Assembly: GCA_020161295.1 (NCBI GenBank)
Contig: JAIUOA010000004.1
Span: forward strand, 62,001-126,000
Length of the DNA stretch: 64,000 nt
Reading direction: 5' to 3'
Origin: Bacillota bacterium
GTDB lineage: Bacteria > Bacillota > Clostridia > Peptostreptococcales > Acidaminobacteraceae
Shown here piece by piece: positions 36,445 through 44,281 of this stretch; positions within the stretch are counted from its first letter, which is position 1, and every line of letters starts with the position of its first letter. The notes under the pieces are model-generated. The model worked only from the letters and a program-made list of their open reading frames with translations. It was not told where the DNA came from and did no database searches. The translations under genes and the position numbers were made by a program.

Positions 36445-36843
36445 ATGTTCGAAAGATTGGAAGTTAAGACGACGTCCAAATATCAGATGATTGAACTACT
36501 AGACCATGTGAAAGCCATGGTTAGCAAACACGGAGTTAAAAGGGGCATCGTCGTCATCAGTGTACCTCATACAACAGCCGCCCTAACACTTTCGAAGAAT
36601 TTTGATCCTAGAGACAGCATGGATCTCATGGACAAATTGAACGAAATGGTCGTAGATGACGGCAGATACCTTCACTCTGAAGGAAATAGTGCCGCTAAAA
36701 TTAAAGCCGCATTATTGGATGCGAACCAAACCCTTATCATTTCTGACGGGCGTATCGAGCTTGGGATGTTCCAGTCCGTCTATCTATGTGAGTTTGACGG
36801 ACCTCGAAAACGTGAAGTGCTCATAAAAATAATTGAGGGATGA
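36445..36843 (+). CDS. YjbQ family protein (UPF0047)
   Basis: A 132-residue protein of the YjbQ family, recognised by VPHTTAALTL, YLHSEGNSAAKIKAALL and the C-terminal ELGMFQSVYLCEFDGPRKREV. Family members are small trimers; a few have weak thiamine-phosphate-synthase activity, and the biological role is unsettled. The ATG at 36445 lies six bases after GGAGGG; a GTG two codons earlier overlaps the site. Monocistronic, with its own terminator. Confidence 0.85.
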   Translation: MFERLEVKTTSKYQMIELLDHVKAMVSKHGVKRGIVVISVPHTTAALTLSKNFDPRDSMDLMDKLNEMVVDDGRYLHSEGNSAAKIKAALLDANQTLIISDGRIELGMFQSVYLCEFDGPRKREVLIKIIEG

Positions 36844-36856
36844 CAGAGTTGACGCG

Positions 36857-36895
36857 AACTCTCGGCCTATGATACGATGGGCTGAGAGTTTTTTA
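36857..36895 (+). terminator. Terminator after the YjbQ-family gene
   Basis: Stem AACTCTCGGCC with GGGCTGAGAGTT (one wobble), a loop of about 12 bases and a T run. Confidence 0.88.
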
Positions 36896-36934
36896 TTTTC
36901 AGGATAATGCCATATCCAAAGGATTGGGTGAAAG

Positions 36935-38074
36935 ATGGGTCGCTTTAATTTTTTCTACTTTTTGTTATATGTAACGTGGTCATCGGTGTACACCTTGGCC
37001 AATCTCTATATGGACGAGGTCATCGGTCTGAATCTGGGGCAAATTGGTTTGATTGCAGCGGTGTTACCGTTGATTTCACTGTTTTTTCAACCGCTCTGGG
37101 GCGCTTTTTCCGATTTTTCCGGTAAGCGTAAAACAGTTCTTCAAGGCTTGCTCGTCATGAATGCCGTTATCGCTTGTATCGTGACGGCGGTAACCAAGGA
37201 TCTCTTGTTTGTAGGCTTATACTTTGTTTATCAGGTCTTTCTTTGCGGACAGGGGCCACTTATCGACTCCATGGCCATCCAAGCGGTGTCGGAGGACTCA
37301 AAGCGCTCGTACGGTGCGATTAGGGTATGGGGATCTATCGGATATGCCCTCGGTGCGTTTTTCGTGGCGTTAATCGCTAACCAATTTGGGCTTAAGTGGA
37401 TATTTTATCTGGCCGCTATCGGATACTTTTTGAGTCTATCGGTTACCTTCAAGCTTCAAAATCGACAGGTCAAGGTTCAAAATTCGGTGTTCAAATCGGA
37501 CTTAAAGCTTCTGATGAAACAAAAGAACTATTTGTTTATCCTTTTGTATAGCTTTTTTCTAGTGGGCTCCTTTTTTGGATCAGATCAATATCTGGGGCTT
37601 TATATAAGAAGTACAGGGGTTGAAGTATCAAAGCTGGGCCTACTGACTTTCCTATCTGTCGGTGTGGAAATTCCCTTCATCTTTTATTCAAAAAGGTTGG
37701 TTTCAAATTTTGGAGCCGTGAAGCTTTTAATTTTCATGAACCTTCTCGCGATTCTCCGTATGGCCATATTAGGAATCGGCGGCACCCTTTGGGTGTTTGC
37801 GGTAGCAGGCGTCCTTAGAGGGGCGATCGTCGGAATCTTTATTCCATTGTTTGTGGAGCTAATCGTGGAAATCACACCTAAAGCGGTGGTCACTTCTGCA
37901 GTTGCCATCTATTCTGCCACATCATCAGGGATTGCAAACTTTATTTTTACACTCATCGGTGGCCAAGTGGCGGATCGTTTCGGTTTTGAGGGCTTATTTT
38001 TTAGCTATGGGTTCGTTATGCTAGTGCCCTTATTACTAGCCATAAGAATCAGTAAAATGAAAAGGGACACTTAA
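36935..38074 (+). CDS. MFS transporter (HcaT/LacY-like subgroup)
   Basis: A 379-residue transporter with about twelve helices. The MFS loop motif appears as WGAFSDFSGKRKT between helices 2 and 3. The opening FYFLLYVTWSSVYTLANLYMDE and overall layout resemble the MFS_1-like group that includes HcaT and nucleoside permeases. Substrate unknown. It has no close partner gene; it converges on a LysR-type gene with a shared terminator. Confidence 0.85.
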   Translation: MGRFNFFYFLLYVTWSSVYTLANLYMDEVIGLNLGQIGLIAAVLPLISLFFQPLWGAFSDFSGKRKTVLQGLLVMNAVIACIVTAVTKDLLFVGLYFVYQVFLCGQGPLIDSMAIQAVSEDSKRSYGAIRVWGSIGYALGAFFVALIANQFGLKWIFYLAAIGYFLSLSVTFKLQNRQVKVQNSVFKSDLKLLMKQKNYLFILLYSFFLVGSFFGSDQYLGLYIRSTGVEVSKLGLLTFLSVGVEIPFIFYSKRLVSNFGAVKLLIFMNLLAILRMAILGIGGTLWVFAVAGVLRGAIVGIFIPLFVELIVEITPKAVVTSAVAIYSATSSGIANFIFTLIGGQVADRFGFEGLFFSYGFVMLVPLLLAIRISKMKRDT

Positions 38075-38104
38075 GTGTGATGCGAATCACTTGAGTGTCC
38101 CTTT
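38062..38104. terminator. Bidirectional terminator spanning both stop codons
   Basis: AAGGGACACTTAAGTG pairs with CACTTGAGTGTCCCTTT. The stop codons of both the MFS gene (38072-38074) and the convergent LysR gene (38087-38089) lie inside the hairpin. Confidence 0.85.
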
Positions 38105-38995
38105 GGTTTCAATTTCTATCTCACTAAGGTATTTAATGAAATCCTCAGCGGCTGGTGATAAGGTCCGTCTTCGATTGGTGATAAGGTTTATTTCTCTTAC
38201 GACGTGAAGCCCCCGTATATTAAATGATTTAACACGCATGGTCTTTTGAAAACAGTCAAAAATCCGCTTGGACATGTACGAGATTCCTAAACCCCTACTG
38301 ACCAAATGGATGATTAAGTTCATATTATCACTTTCAACCACATTTTCCAAAAGGGCGAGATCATAACCATTTTCGATCATCAACCGGTCGATTTCTTTTC
38401 TAGTGGCAGACTGGTCGCTTCTCGTAATAAATTTATAACCTAAGAGATCTGAGATTTCTACCACTCCTTTAAGTGGCGAAGCTTCAGAACAAATGAATAC
38501 GAGTTCATCTTCAAAAAGCGGCTGGCTTATAAACCGTTCGTTGTCGATATGCATGCTAATCAGACCTAAATCACTGTTTAGGGAACAGACATCTTCTAAA
38601 ATCGCTGTCGAGCCCTTTTCTTCTACGATAAACTTGACGTCTGGGTGCATGGCCTCAAAACCCTGTATGGCATTTGGTAAAAGAACCAAACTGGGGGTTG
38701 TCGAGGTTGATATGGTAATCGAACCGGTGATTTTCTTTTGCGAGGTTTGGATGTCGTGAATTGCACGGTTCTTCATATTGATCATGTCGAGTGCATAATT
38801 AAGAAACTCATTTCCCGCAGGTGTGAGATTAACCTCTTTCGATGTACGATCAAATAAAGGGGTACTGAGTTCCTTCTCTAGGTTGGCAATATGCAGGCTG
38901 ATGGTCGGTTGTGAAAGGAATAAGGCTTTGCCTGCTTTCGAAAAATTCTTATATCGCGCAACGTTTACAAATGCTTCAAGTTGTCTAAAATCCAT
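38087..38995 (-). CDS. LysR-family regulator, resembling the selenium-metabolism-associated subgroup
   Basis: A 302-residue LysR regulator: helix-turn-helix at about 17-60 (FSKAGKALFLSQPTISLHIANLEKEL) and a periplasmic-binding-like effector domain from about 90. The N-terminus (MDFRQLEAFVNVARYKNFSKAG) looks, from memory, like the LysR subgroup linked to selenium metabolism in clostridia, which also resembles CysL/CysB-type sulfur regulators. It is divergent from the T-box cysK-cysE operon, with a HesB-like selenoprotein 5 kb away. The start at 38995 has a GAGG site. An extended -10 (TGC-TAGAAT) lies just upstream. Confidence 0.8.
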   Translation of the reverse strand: MDFRQLEAFVNVARYKNFSKAGKALFLSQPTISLHIANLEKELSTPLFDRTSKEVNLTPAGNEFLNYALDMINMKNRAIHDIQTSQKKITGSITISTSTTPSLVLLPNAIQGFEAMHPDVKFIVEEKGSTAILEDVCSLNSDLGLISMHIDNERFISQPLFEDELVFICSEASPLKGVVEISDLLGYKFITRSDQSATRKEIDRLMIENGYDLALLENVVESDNMNLIIHLVSRGLGISYMSKRIFDCFQKTMRVKSFNIRGLHVVREINLITNRRRTLSPAAEDFIKYLSEIEIETKGTLK

Positions 38996-39101
38996 GGTAT
39001 ACCTCACTTGTATTTATTCTAGCACAAAAGTGAAATGAAAAATAGTTGTGAGGTTAAGAATTTAACGACTTATCCGTTACAATTTATTTACTTTTTAGGT
39101 G

Positions 39102-39130
39102 TTGACAGAAGTGAAGACAGAAAGTAAAAT
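39102..39130 (+). promoter_or_regulatory. Promoter of the T-box cysK-cysE operon
   Basis: Perfect TTGACA, 17-bp spacer, TAAAAT; the transcript would begin near 39137, ahead of the T-box leader. Confidence 0.85.
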
Positions 39131-39183
39131 AAGCATTAAGTAAATCATACTTGATTAGTTGGAATTAATTGAGTAGGAATTAT

Positions 39184-39432
39184 AGTGAAAGCGTAGAAAA
39201 AGGAAAGTAATCTTTACAAGTCTTATAGAGAGGGAACGGTTGGTGAAAGTTCTCAGATGCGTCTAGATGAAGTGCCCTTTGGAGCTGTGTACCGAATCAA
39301 GTAGGCTACACCGGGTTCTCCCGATATCGAGATAGGGCACGTAGTGCCTAAAAGTGGATTGTTATCAATCAATTGGAGTGGAACCGCGGAGTAACCTTCG
39401 TCTCTTTATAGTAGAGACGTGGGTTTTTTATA
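39184..39432 (+). promoter_or_regulatory. T-box riboswitch leader, cysteine specifier
   Basis: The conserved T-box sequence is clear at 39376-39392 (ggagtggaaccgcggag). Stem I runs from about 39184, with the AAGTAA element and the distal GGGAACGG...GGTGAAAGTTC arm. The likely specifier is TGC (Cys) at 39273-39275, in the GAAGTGCCCTTTGGAG context. The terminator hairpin CGTCTCT/AGAGACG (39399-39419) and T run follow. Uncharged tRNA-Cys should stabilise the antiterminator and switch on cysK-cysE. Confidence 0.9.
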
Positions 39433-39464
39433 TTTTTAGACTAAATGGTTAAGGAGAAGTTAAG

Positions 39465-40373
39465 ATGATTAAAGGACATTTATTAAACATGATCGGGAAT
39501 ACACCAGTGGTGAAGTTAAATCACATGACAAATGAAGAAACGGCTGATGTCTATGTAAAGTTAGAAGGCTTTAATTTAACAGGTAGTGTTAAAGCGAGAG
39601 CAGCACTTGGTATGATTGAAGAGGCTGAAGCAGCAGGCATTTTAAAGCCGGGCGTAAAAATCATAGAACCGACCAGTGGCAATACTGGAATTGCACTGGC
39701 CTATATCGGTAAACTTAAAGGATATGAAGTAAACATCGTCATGCCTGACACGATGAGTGTAGAAAGACGAAATATCATAAAATCATACGGTGCAGAGCTT
39801 ATTTTGACAGATGGTAGCAAAGGCATGAGCGGCGCTATCGCCGAAGCAACGCGTCTGGCTCAGGAGGAAGGTTATTTTATGCCGCAGCAGTTTACCAATG
39901 TTGCAAACCGTAAAATTCACTATAACACCACTGGTCTAGAAATCATCGAGGATTTCGAAACATTAGATGCGTTTGTTGCTTCTGTCGGAACGGGGGGTAC
40001 GATCTCTGGCGCCGGCAAGCGTTTAAAGGAACACTATGCATCCATTCAAATCGTAGGTGTAGAGCCTGTAGAATCACCAGTTCTTTCTGGTGGCGCACCT
40101 GGTCCACACAAAATTCAAGGCATTGGTCCAGGATTCATACCAGCCATTTACGATGCTAGCGTCGTCGATCAGATTGAAAAAGTGGATAGCGTGGCAGCTT
40201 ATGAAGTGACGAAACGCCTTTTAAATGAAGAAGGCCTGTTTTTAGGAATTTCAAGTGGAGCGGCGATTGCAGCAGCAATCCGTGTTGCGGAGCAATTAGG
40301 TAAAGGAAAGAAAGTGCTGGTCATTTCACCGGACAATGGTGAAAAGTATATCTCAAACAACGTATTTGCATAA
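39465..40373 (+). CDS. cysK: Cysteine synthase (O-acetylserine sulfhydrylase)
   Basis: A 302-residue PLP enzyme that makes cysteine from O-acetylserine and sulfide. The PLP lysine is K43 in NLTGSVKARAALGMI; TSGNTGIALAYIG and VGTGGTISGAGKRLKEH bind substrate and phosphate. Length and motifs fit CysK rather than cystathionine beta-synthase or threonine synthase. It is the first gene behind the Cys T-box and is followed by cysE, which supplies its substrate and can form the cysteine synthase complex with it. Confidence 0.93.
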   Translation: MIKGHLLNMIGNTPVVKLNHMTNEETADVYVKLEGFNLTGSVKARAALGMIEEAEAAGILKPGVKIIEPTSGNTGIALAYIGKLKGYEVNIVMPDTMSVERRNIIKSYGAELILTDGSKGMSGAIAEATRLAQEEGYFMPQQFTNVANRKIHYNTTGLEIIEDFETLDAFVASVGTGGTISGAGKRLKEHYASIQIVGVEPVESPVLSGGAPGPHKIQGIGPGFIPAIYDASVVDQIEKVDSVAAYEVTKRLLNEEGLFLGISSGAAIAAAIRVAEQLGKGKKVLVISPDNGEKYISNNVFA

Positions 40374-40385
40374 GTGAGGTTGGCT

Positions 40386-40967
40386 ATGTTTAAAAGTATG
40401 ATAGAGTATCTCAAGTTCATAAAAGAAAATGACCCTGCAGCGCGTTCTTACCTTGAAGTTCTTTTACTTTATCCATCAGTACATGCTGTTGGACTCTATC
40501 GATTATCAAATCGCCTTTATAAATGGAAATTCTTTTTTGCAGCGCGTATGGTGTCGCAGATCGGCCGTTTTTTAACGGGTATCGAAATTCATCCAGGAGC
40601 GACGATCGGCAAAGCGTTGTTCATCGATCACGGCATGGGTGTCGTCGTCGGAGAAACCGCCATTATCGGCGATTATGTGACGATTTACCAAGGGGTTACC
40701 TTAGGTGGGACTGGTAAGGATACCGGTAAACGCCATCCGACTATCGGAGATCGTGTGACCATCGGCGCAGGTGCTAAAATTTTAGGACCTATCCACATTG
40801 CGGCAGGCACTAAAATCGGTGCGGGTTCTGTGGTATTAACCGACACTCGAACTGAATCGACTGCTGTTGGTGTACCTGCACGTGTCATCGGGGGGTTAGA
40901 ATCATCGGTGATTTCCATCGATCAATACAAAGGCAGACAAAACCTCTATAACGATATGGTGATATAA
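40386..40967 (+). CDS. cysE: Serine O-acetyltransferase
   Basis: A 193-residue hexapeptide-repeat acetyltransferase. [32 protein letters not shown] and [19 protein letters not shown] carry the left-handed helix and the catalytic His/Asp. It is the short form found in Firmicutes. The ATG at 40386 is chosen because a GTGAGG site lies before it; the GTG at 40374 overlaps that site. It ends in YNDMVI, and the terminal Ile is a feature used by many CysE proteins to dock into CysK. Confidence 0.92.
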   Translation: MFKSMIEYLKFIKENDPAARSYLEVLLLYPSVHAVGLYRLSNRLYKWKFFFAARMVSQIGRFLTGIEIHPGATIGKALFIDHGMGVVVGETAIIGDYVTIYQGVTLGGTGKDTGKRHPTIGDRVTIGAGAKILGPIHIAAGTKIGAGSVVLTDTRTESTAVGVPARVIGGLESSVISIDQYKGRQNLYNDMVI

Positions 40968-41051
40968 ACGTAACATTGGTTACAGACGCACTTCGATTCA
41001 AGGGCTATAATAAGGGTATGATGAAACAACGAACTGAATCGGAGGATCTAG

Positions 41052-41846
41052 ATGAAGAGAAATGTAATTGAGATTAATGAAGATAAATGTATCGGTTGCG
41101 GGCTTTGTGCAACTGCTTGTATGCAAGGCGCTATAGAAATAATCGACGGAAAGGCAAAACTTGTTAGCGAGTCTTACTGCGATGGACTTGGAATGTGTCT
41201 TCCAAAGTGCCCTGTGGATGCCATCCACGTGGTTGAAAAAGAGACTGAGGAATTTGACACGGCCCGTAAAAACATCAAAGCGAAAAGTGAGACGATGAAA
41301 GTTGAATCAGCTCATGCTGGTGGTTGTGGTTGTTCTGGTTCTGCAGCAAAGACATTTGAACGTAAGAGCGAAGTGGTCTTCGACCTGATGAGTGGCCAAC
41401 CTATGGCAAATCTGAGCGTCCAGCCAACCGACATGACAAATAAATCCGTTTCAAAGGCATTATCTGCAGACTTTTCAGTACCTTCAGAGTTAATGCAGTG
41501 GCCGGTACAGTTAAAGCTCGTTAGTCCGAATGCCCCTTATTTTAATAATGCAGACCTGCTGATAGCTGCGGATTGTACAGCGTTTGCTTATGGGGATTTC
41601 CACAGAGATTTTATCAAAGGCAAGGTAACCATCATCGGATGTCCAAAACTTGATGACAATCAATACAACACCGATAAAATTGCTCAAATTCTCAGTGCGA
41701 ATCAAATAAAAAGCATCACTGTCGTCAGAATGGAAGTGCCATGCTGTGGCGGCATGATCCAAGCGGTGAGAGCAGCGATGCTTAAGGCGCAGTGTATCGT
41801 TCCTTATAGTGAAGTGACCATCTCAACGGATGGTAGAATCAAATAG
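41052..41846 (+). CDS. 2[4Fe-4S] ferredoxin-domain protein with C-terminal Cys-rich domain
   Basis: A 264-residue protein. Residues 8-60 form a bacterial ferredoxin-like domain, with the first cluster motif CIGCGLCATAC and a second CDGLGMCLPKCP that has irregular spacing. A linker holds GGCGCSG (about 91-97). The C-terminal region contains ADCTAFAYGDFHRDF, IIGCPKLDD and EVPCCGG, conserved among clostridial proteins of this kind but without a known function. It probably moves electrons for an unidentified partner. A TATAAT at 41006-41011 may be its -10. Confidence 0.8.
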   Translation: MKRNVIEINEDKCIGCGLCATACMQGAIEIIDGKAKLVSESYCDGLGMCLPKCPVDAIHVVEKETEEFDTARKNIKAKSETMKVESAHAGGCGCSGSAAKTFERKSEVVFDLMSGQPMANLSVQPTDMTNKSVSKALSADFSVPSELMQWPVQLKLVSPNAPYFNNADLLIAADCTAFAYGDFHRDFIKGKVTIIGCPKLDDNQYNTDKIAQILSANQIKSITVVRMEVPCCGGMIQAVRAAMLKAQCIVPYSEVTISTDGRIK

Positions 41847-42681
41847 TGAGCGTGTTCATCAATAAACAGTCACCACCGACCCAGATTTCTTCCGGGTCGG
41901 TTTTTTTATTGGATTTACAGTAGATGGTGCTCGGCATGTTCATGGACTCACCTTGAAGCACAGTTATGCTTAGCGTGTCTTCATGACGGAATAGGTGCTT
42001 GTGAAGATAAGCGCATAATGCGCCATTTGAGGTGCCAGTTGCCGATTCTTCATCGATGCCATATAGGGGTGCAAAGTTTCGTGCCAGAATTTTCCCATCC
42101 TCAATAGCAAATGCATGTGCACCGACGACCTCATGCTCCTGTGACAATAGGGTAAGGGCATTAAAATCGGGCTTAAGGTCCAGTAAAGCGTTACGGTCAG
42201 CGACGGGCAATAGGATATCCGACAGTCCTGTGCTCCAAATGGCCACAGGTAAACCTATGTTTCGATGAAGGTTAGGAAATGCCTTTTCAAATGAAGCGTT
42301 AAATGCTAACGATTCACTGATTTCAACCGGAGCTGTCTGACGCATATATACGCGCGAATCCAAGTCTATTTCCAAAATGCCAGCTTTCGTTTGCTGAAGT
42401 CCCTTCTTCTGAGTAAATAACCCTTTTTCCCGTAGTAACCAAAAGCTTGCTATCGTTGCATGACCACACAGTGGAACTTCGTCAGTGGGGGTGAAAAAGC
42501 GCACTTCGAAATCAGCAAGCAGTGACGACTTGATAAATGCGGTTTCCGATACACCGACCTTAGTGGCAATCTGCTGCATCTGAACTTCATCAAGCGTATG
42601 ATCGAGATCAAGAACGACCCCCGCGGGATTACCGCCTACTGTGCCTGTGACAAAACTGTTTATTAAGTATACTTTAATCAT
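41839..42681 (-). CDS. PhzF-family isomerase
   Basis: A 280-residue protein of the PhzF/diaminopimelate-epimerase-like fold. Motifs: TGGNPAGVVLD, VSETAFI with the catalytic Glu, EVPLCGHATIASFWLL and EESATGTSNGALCAYL. Most members act on unknown small molecules; phenazine synthesis is not implied. Its start overlaps the recU stop (ATGA), and its end overlaps the convergent ferredoxin gene by 8 bp. The last 24 codons contain that gene's terminator. Confidence 0.85.
   Translation of the reverse strand: MIKVYLINSFVTGTVGGNPAGVVLDLDHTLDEVQMQQIATKVGVSETAFIKSSLLADFEVRFFTPTDEVPLCGHATIASFWLLREKGLFTQKKGLQQTKAGILEIDLDSRVYMRQTAPVEISESLAFNASFEKAFPNLHRNIGLPVAIWSTGLSDILLPVADRNALLDLKPDFNALTLLSQEHEVVGAHAFAIEDGKILARNFAPLYGIDEESATGTSNGALCAYLHKHLFRHEDTLSITVLQGESMNMPSTIYCKSNKKTDPEEIWVGGDCLLMNTLTI
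41875..41907 (+). terminator. Terminator of the ferredoxin gene, inside the phzF reading frame
   Basis: ACCGACCC pairs with GGGTCGGT around an 11-base loop, followed by seven T residues on the plus strand. The whole element lies within the 3' part of the convergent phzF coding sequence. Confidence 0.85.
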
Positions 42682-43211
42682 CGATTCTCCAGCTCAGTTT
42701 TATATTTGACATAAGTGTTAAGTGTCTCAATGTAGTTTAAAATACTTCCCGAGCGTTCCTTTTTAATTTGAAAACGCTCCTGCATGGCAGTGTAGGGAAT
42801 GGACCTTCTTTTTTCGTTACTGTAAAAATGCTGTAGTATCTCATATGGAACGAGGTAATAAGTATCATTAAATTTAAAATGGACGATCAGAAAGGCGAGT
42901 CCGCCCTGAGCGTTTATATCATGCATGTATTCAATTTGATGTTCATGAATATTTCCCAGCGGTAAGCTTTTTAAGTTCGTTTCCTTAGCGTCAAATGCAA
43001 TACACACCCCTTGAATCACGCCGATAAAATCGACAGTGGATTTCTTTTCAAAAAAGCCCTTCGTAATCATGCCATGTCCGTCAATCTCAACGACCTTTAC
43101 AGGTGTACTGACTTTATCCACACGGCATAGGCGTTGTTGGTGATAGTATTGGTTTGTATAATAAAGCATCTCTTCGAGTGCATCTCCACGGTGTCCGCGT
43201 TTTCCCCACAT
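42678..43211 (-). CDS. recU: Holliday junction resolvase RecU
   Basis: A 177-residue RecU nuclease. The N-terminal GKRGHRGDALEEML, STVDFIGV, the catalytic AFDAKET and the HQIEYMHDINAQGGLAFLIVHF segment are all family marks. It resolves recombination junctions in Firmicutes. In Bacillus, recU pairs with pbp1; here it pairs with a PhzF gene with a 4-bp overlap, an unusual partner. It lacks the long flexible N-terminal tail of B. subtilis RecU. Confidence 0.9.
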   Translation of the reverse strand: MWGKRGHRGDALEEMLYYTNQYYHQQRLCRVDKVSTPVKVVEIDGHGMITKGFFEKKSTVDFIGVIQGVCIAFDAKETNLKSLPLGNIHEHQIEYMHDINAQGGLAFLIVHFKFNDTYYLVPYEILQHFYSNEKRRSIPYTAMQERFQIKKERSGSILNYIETLNTYVKYKTELENR

Positions 43212-43280
43212 GGTATTCCTCCCTTTATCACTATCTAGTCTATCAGAAATCGGTCAACCTGTGAATAATGGAGAAAACGA

Positions 43281-43310
43281 TGTGGATAAAAATGTGGATA
43301 ATGTGTATAA
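43281..43310 (-). promoter_or_regulatory. Cluster of DnaA-box-like 9-mers upstream of recU
   Basis: TGTGGATAA at 43281 and 43293 (exact complements of TTATCCACA) and TGTGTATAA at 43302, all in the same orientation. A weaker TGTGGAAAA lies near 43493. They fall in the 400-bp gap between recU and the selenoprotein gene, which otherwise is AT-rich with no credible frame until the promoter at 43542. Confidence 0.6.
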
Positions 43311-43541
43311 CCGAACAATAATTTTTGACGGGAGCCACTGAAAACGAAAAACATAGTGGAAAAACACGATAAAAGTGAATAAAAGTGGCTATTTGTTACG
43401 AAATGTTCGCAAAATTAAAACGGTTTCGTCATTTATTTCGCTGAAATCAAATAATTCCCATTTGTCTGAGTTTACATAAAAACGATGAAATTGTGGAAAA
43501 ACTGTTTACAAAGGATTAACAACTCGTATTCATAATTCGAA

Positions 43542-43570
43542 TTGACAAAAGTAATTGGGCACGGTATGAT
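43542..43570 (+). promoter_or_regulatory. Promoter of the HesB-like selenoprotein gene
   Basis: Perfect TTGACA, 17-bp spacer, TATGAT. The short leader contains a CCCC/GGGG hairpin (43586-43598) just ahead of the GGAGGG ribosome binding site. Confidence 0.8.
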
Positions 43571-43610
43571 AAAAACAAGGTTAGTCCCCTACGCGGGGGG
43601 TGGAGGGCAA

Positions 43611-43898
43611 ATGAAGATAGCAATGACAGAAGCGGCTGTAAAAAAGCTGACAGAAGACTCAAAAAAGAATGAAACCCATCGGGTTATCATCACTAGCTTT
43701 GGCTGAGGCGGTCCAGTATTTGGATTAGTTCCGGGTGAACTACAAACCAATGATTATTTAGAAGAATATATGGGTATCAAGATTGTTGTCGAGCAGTCGC
43801 TGATCGAAAAGTTTGAAGGGTACAGAATCGACTATTCAAACTTTTGGCTGACCAGAGGCTTTTATATTCAAGCGATGCGCTATGGATCAAGATGTTAA
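43611..43898 (+). CDS. HesB/IscA-like selenoprotein (UGA = Sec at codon 32)
   Basis: The frame from the ATG at 43611 runs 95 codons to TAA at 43896, with a single in-frame TGA at 43704-43706. Read through, it gives MKIAMTEAAVKKLTED, then SFGUGGPVFGLVPGE, then MGIKIVVEQSLIEKFEGYRIDY, matching the fold and spacing of HesB/IscA-like proteins. The TGA replaces a position that is Cys in relatives. HesB-like selenoproteins are an established family of unknown function, probably linked to Fe-S or redox chemistry. A SECIS-like hairpin follows the TGA at the correct distance. Promoter and ribosome binding site are strong, and the frame after the TGA ends in a normal YGSRC. It is followed after 54 bp by a glutaredoxin-like gene. 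Confidence 0.92.
43719..43746 (+). promoter_or_regulatory. Bacterial SECIS element
   Basis: The hairpin has an upper stem TAGTTC/GAACTA, an apical loop CGGGT (43732-43736), a three-base GAT bulge and a lower TTTG/CAAA pairing. The loop begins 26 nt after the UGA, and its second base is G, fitting the published bacterial SECIS rules (loop 16-37 nt from UGA, G among the first two loop bases). Confidence 0.85.
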
Positions 43899-43951
43899 AA
43901 CAAACCATACGCACTGAAGCATGCAAACAAAAGTAAATGGAGGAAATCAAA

Positions 43952-44185
43952 ATGTCAAAAAATGTTGTTGTTTTTTCAAGCAATACTTGTGGTTACTGTA
44001 CGATGGCGAAGGATTATTTGAGCTCAAAAGGCATTCCTTACACTGAAAAGAATGTGTCAACTGATATCGAAGCGAGAAAAGAATTAATGTCAAAAGGATT
44101 TATGGGAGTACCTGTAATCTACGTGGAAGATGAAGTGATTCAAGGCTTTGATAAAGCGAGACTTGATTCATTATTAGGACTTTAA
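43952..44185 (+). CDS. Glutaredoxin-like protein (NrdH/YruB type)
   Basis: A 77-residue thioredoxin-fold protein with the active site TCGYCTMAKDYL, cis-Pro in GVPVIYV and the GFD glutathione-site-like loop. Such small CxxC proteins reduce disulfides or carry persulfides. The ATG at 43952 is used because an upstream ATG overlaps the GGAGG site. It lies between the HesB-like selenoprotein and the CoA-disulfide-reductase fusion and has a terminator after it. Confidence 0.88.
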   Translation: MSKNVVVFSSNTCGYCTMAKDYLSSKGIPYTEKNVSTDIEARKELMSKGFMGVPVIYVEDEVIQGFDKARLDSLLGL

Positions 44186-44197
44186 TTGCCTAAAGCC

Positions 44198-44222
44198 AAA
44201 GCCCTATGAGGGCTTTTTTTAT
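44198..44222 (+). terminator. Terminator after the glutaredoxin-like gene
   Basis: AAAGCCC/GGGCTTT stem with a TATGA loop and T run. Confidence 0.88.
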
Positions 44223-44281
44223 TGGCTAGGGATTGTTAAATACTTAATTATCATTAGAACAAAATAATTTTGGAGGTAAGT

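Noticed and set aside
43611..43898. Pseudogene or two separate short frames around TGA 43704
   Set aside because: The protein sequence continues in the same frame with family similarity on both sides, a SECIS-like hairpin follows at the correct distance, and promoter and ribosome binding site are intact.
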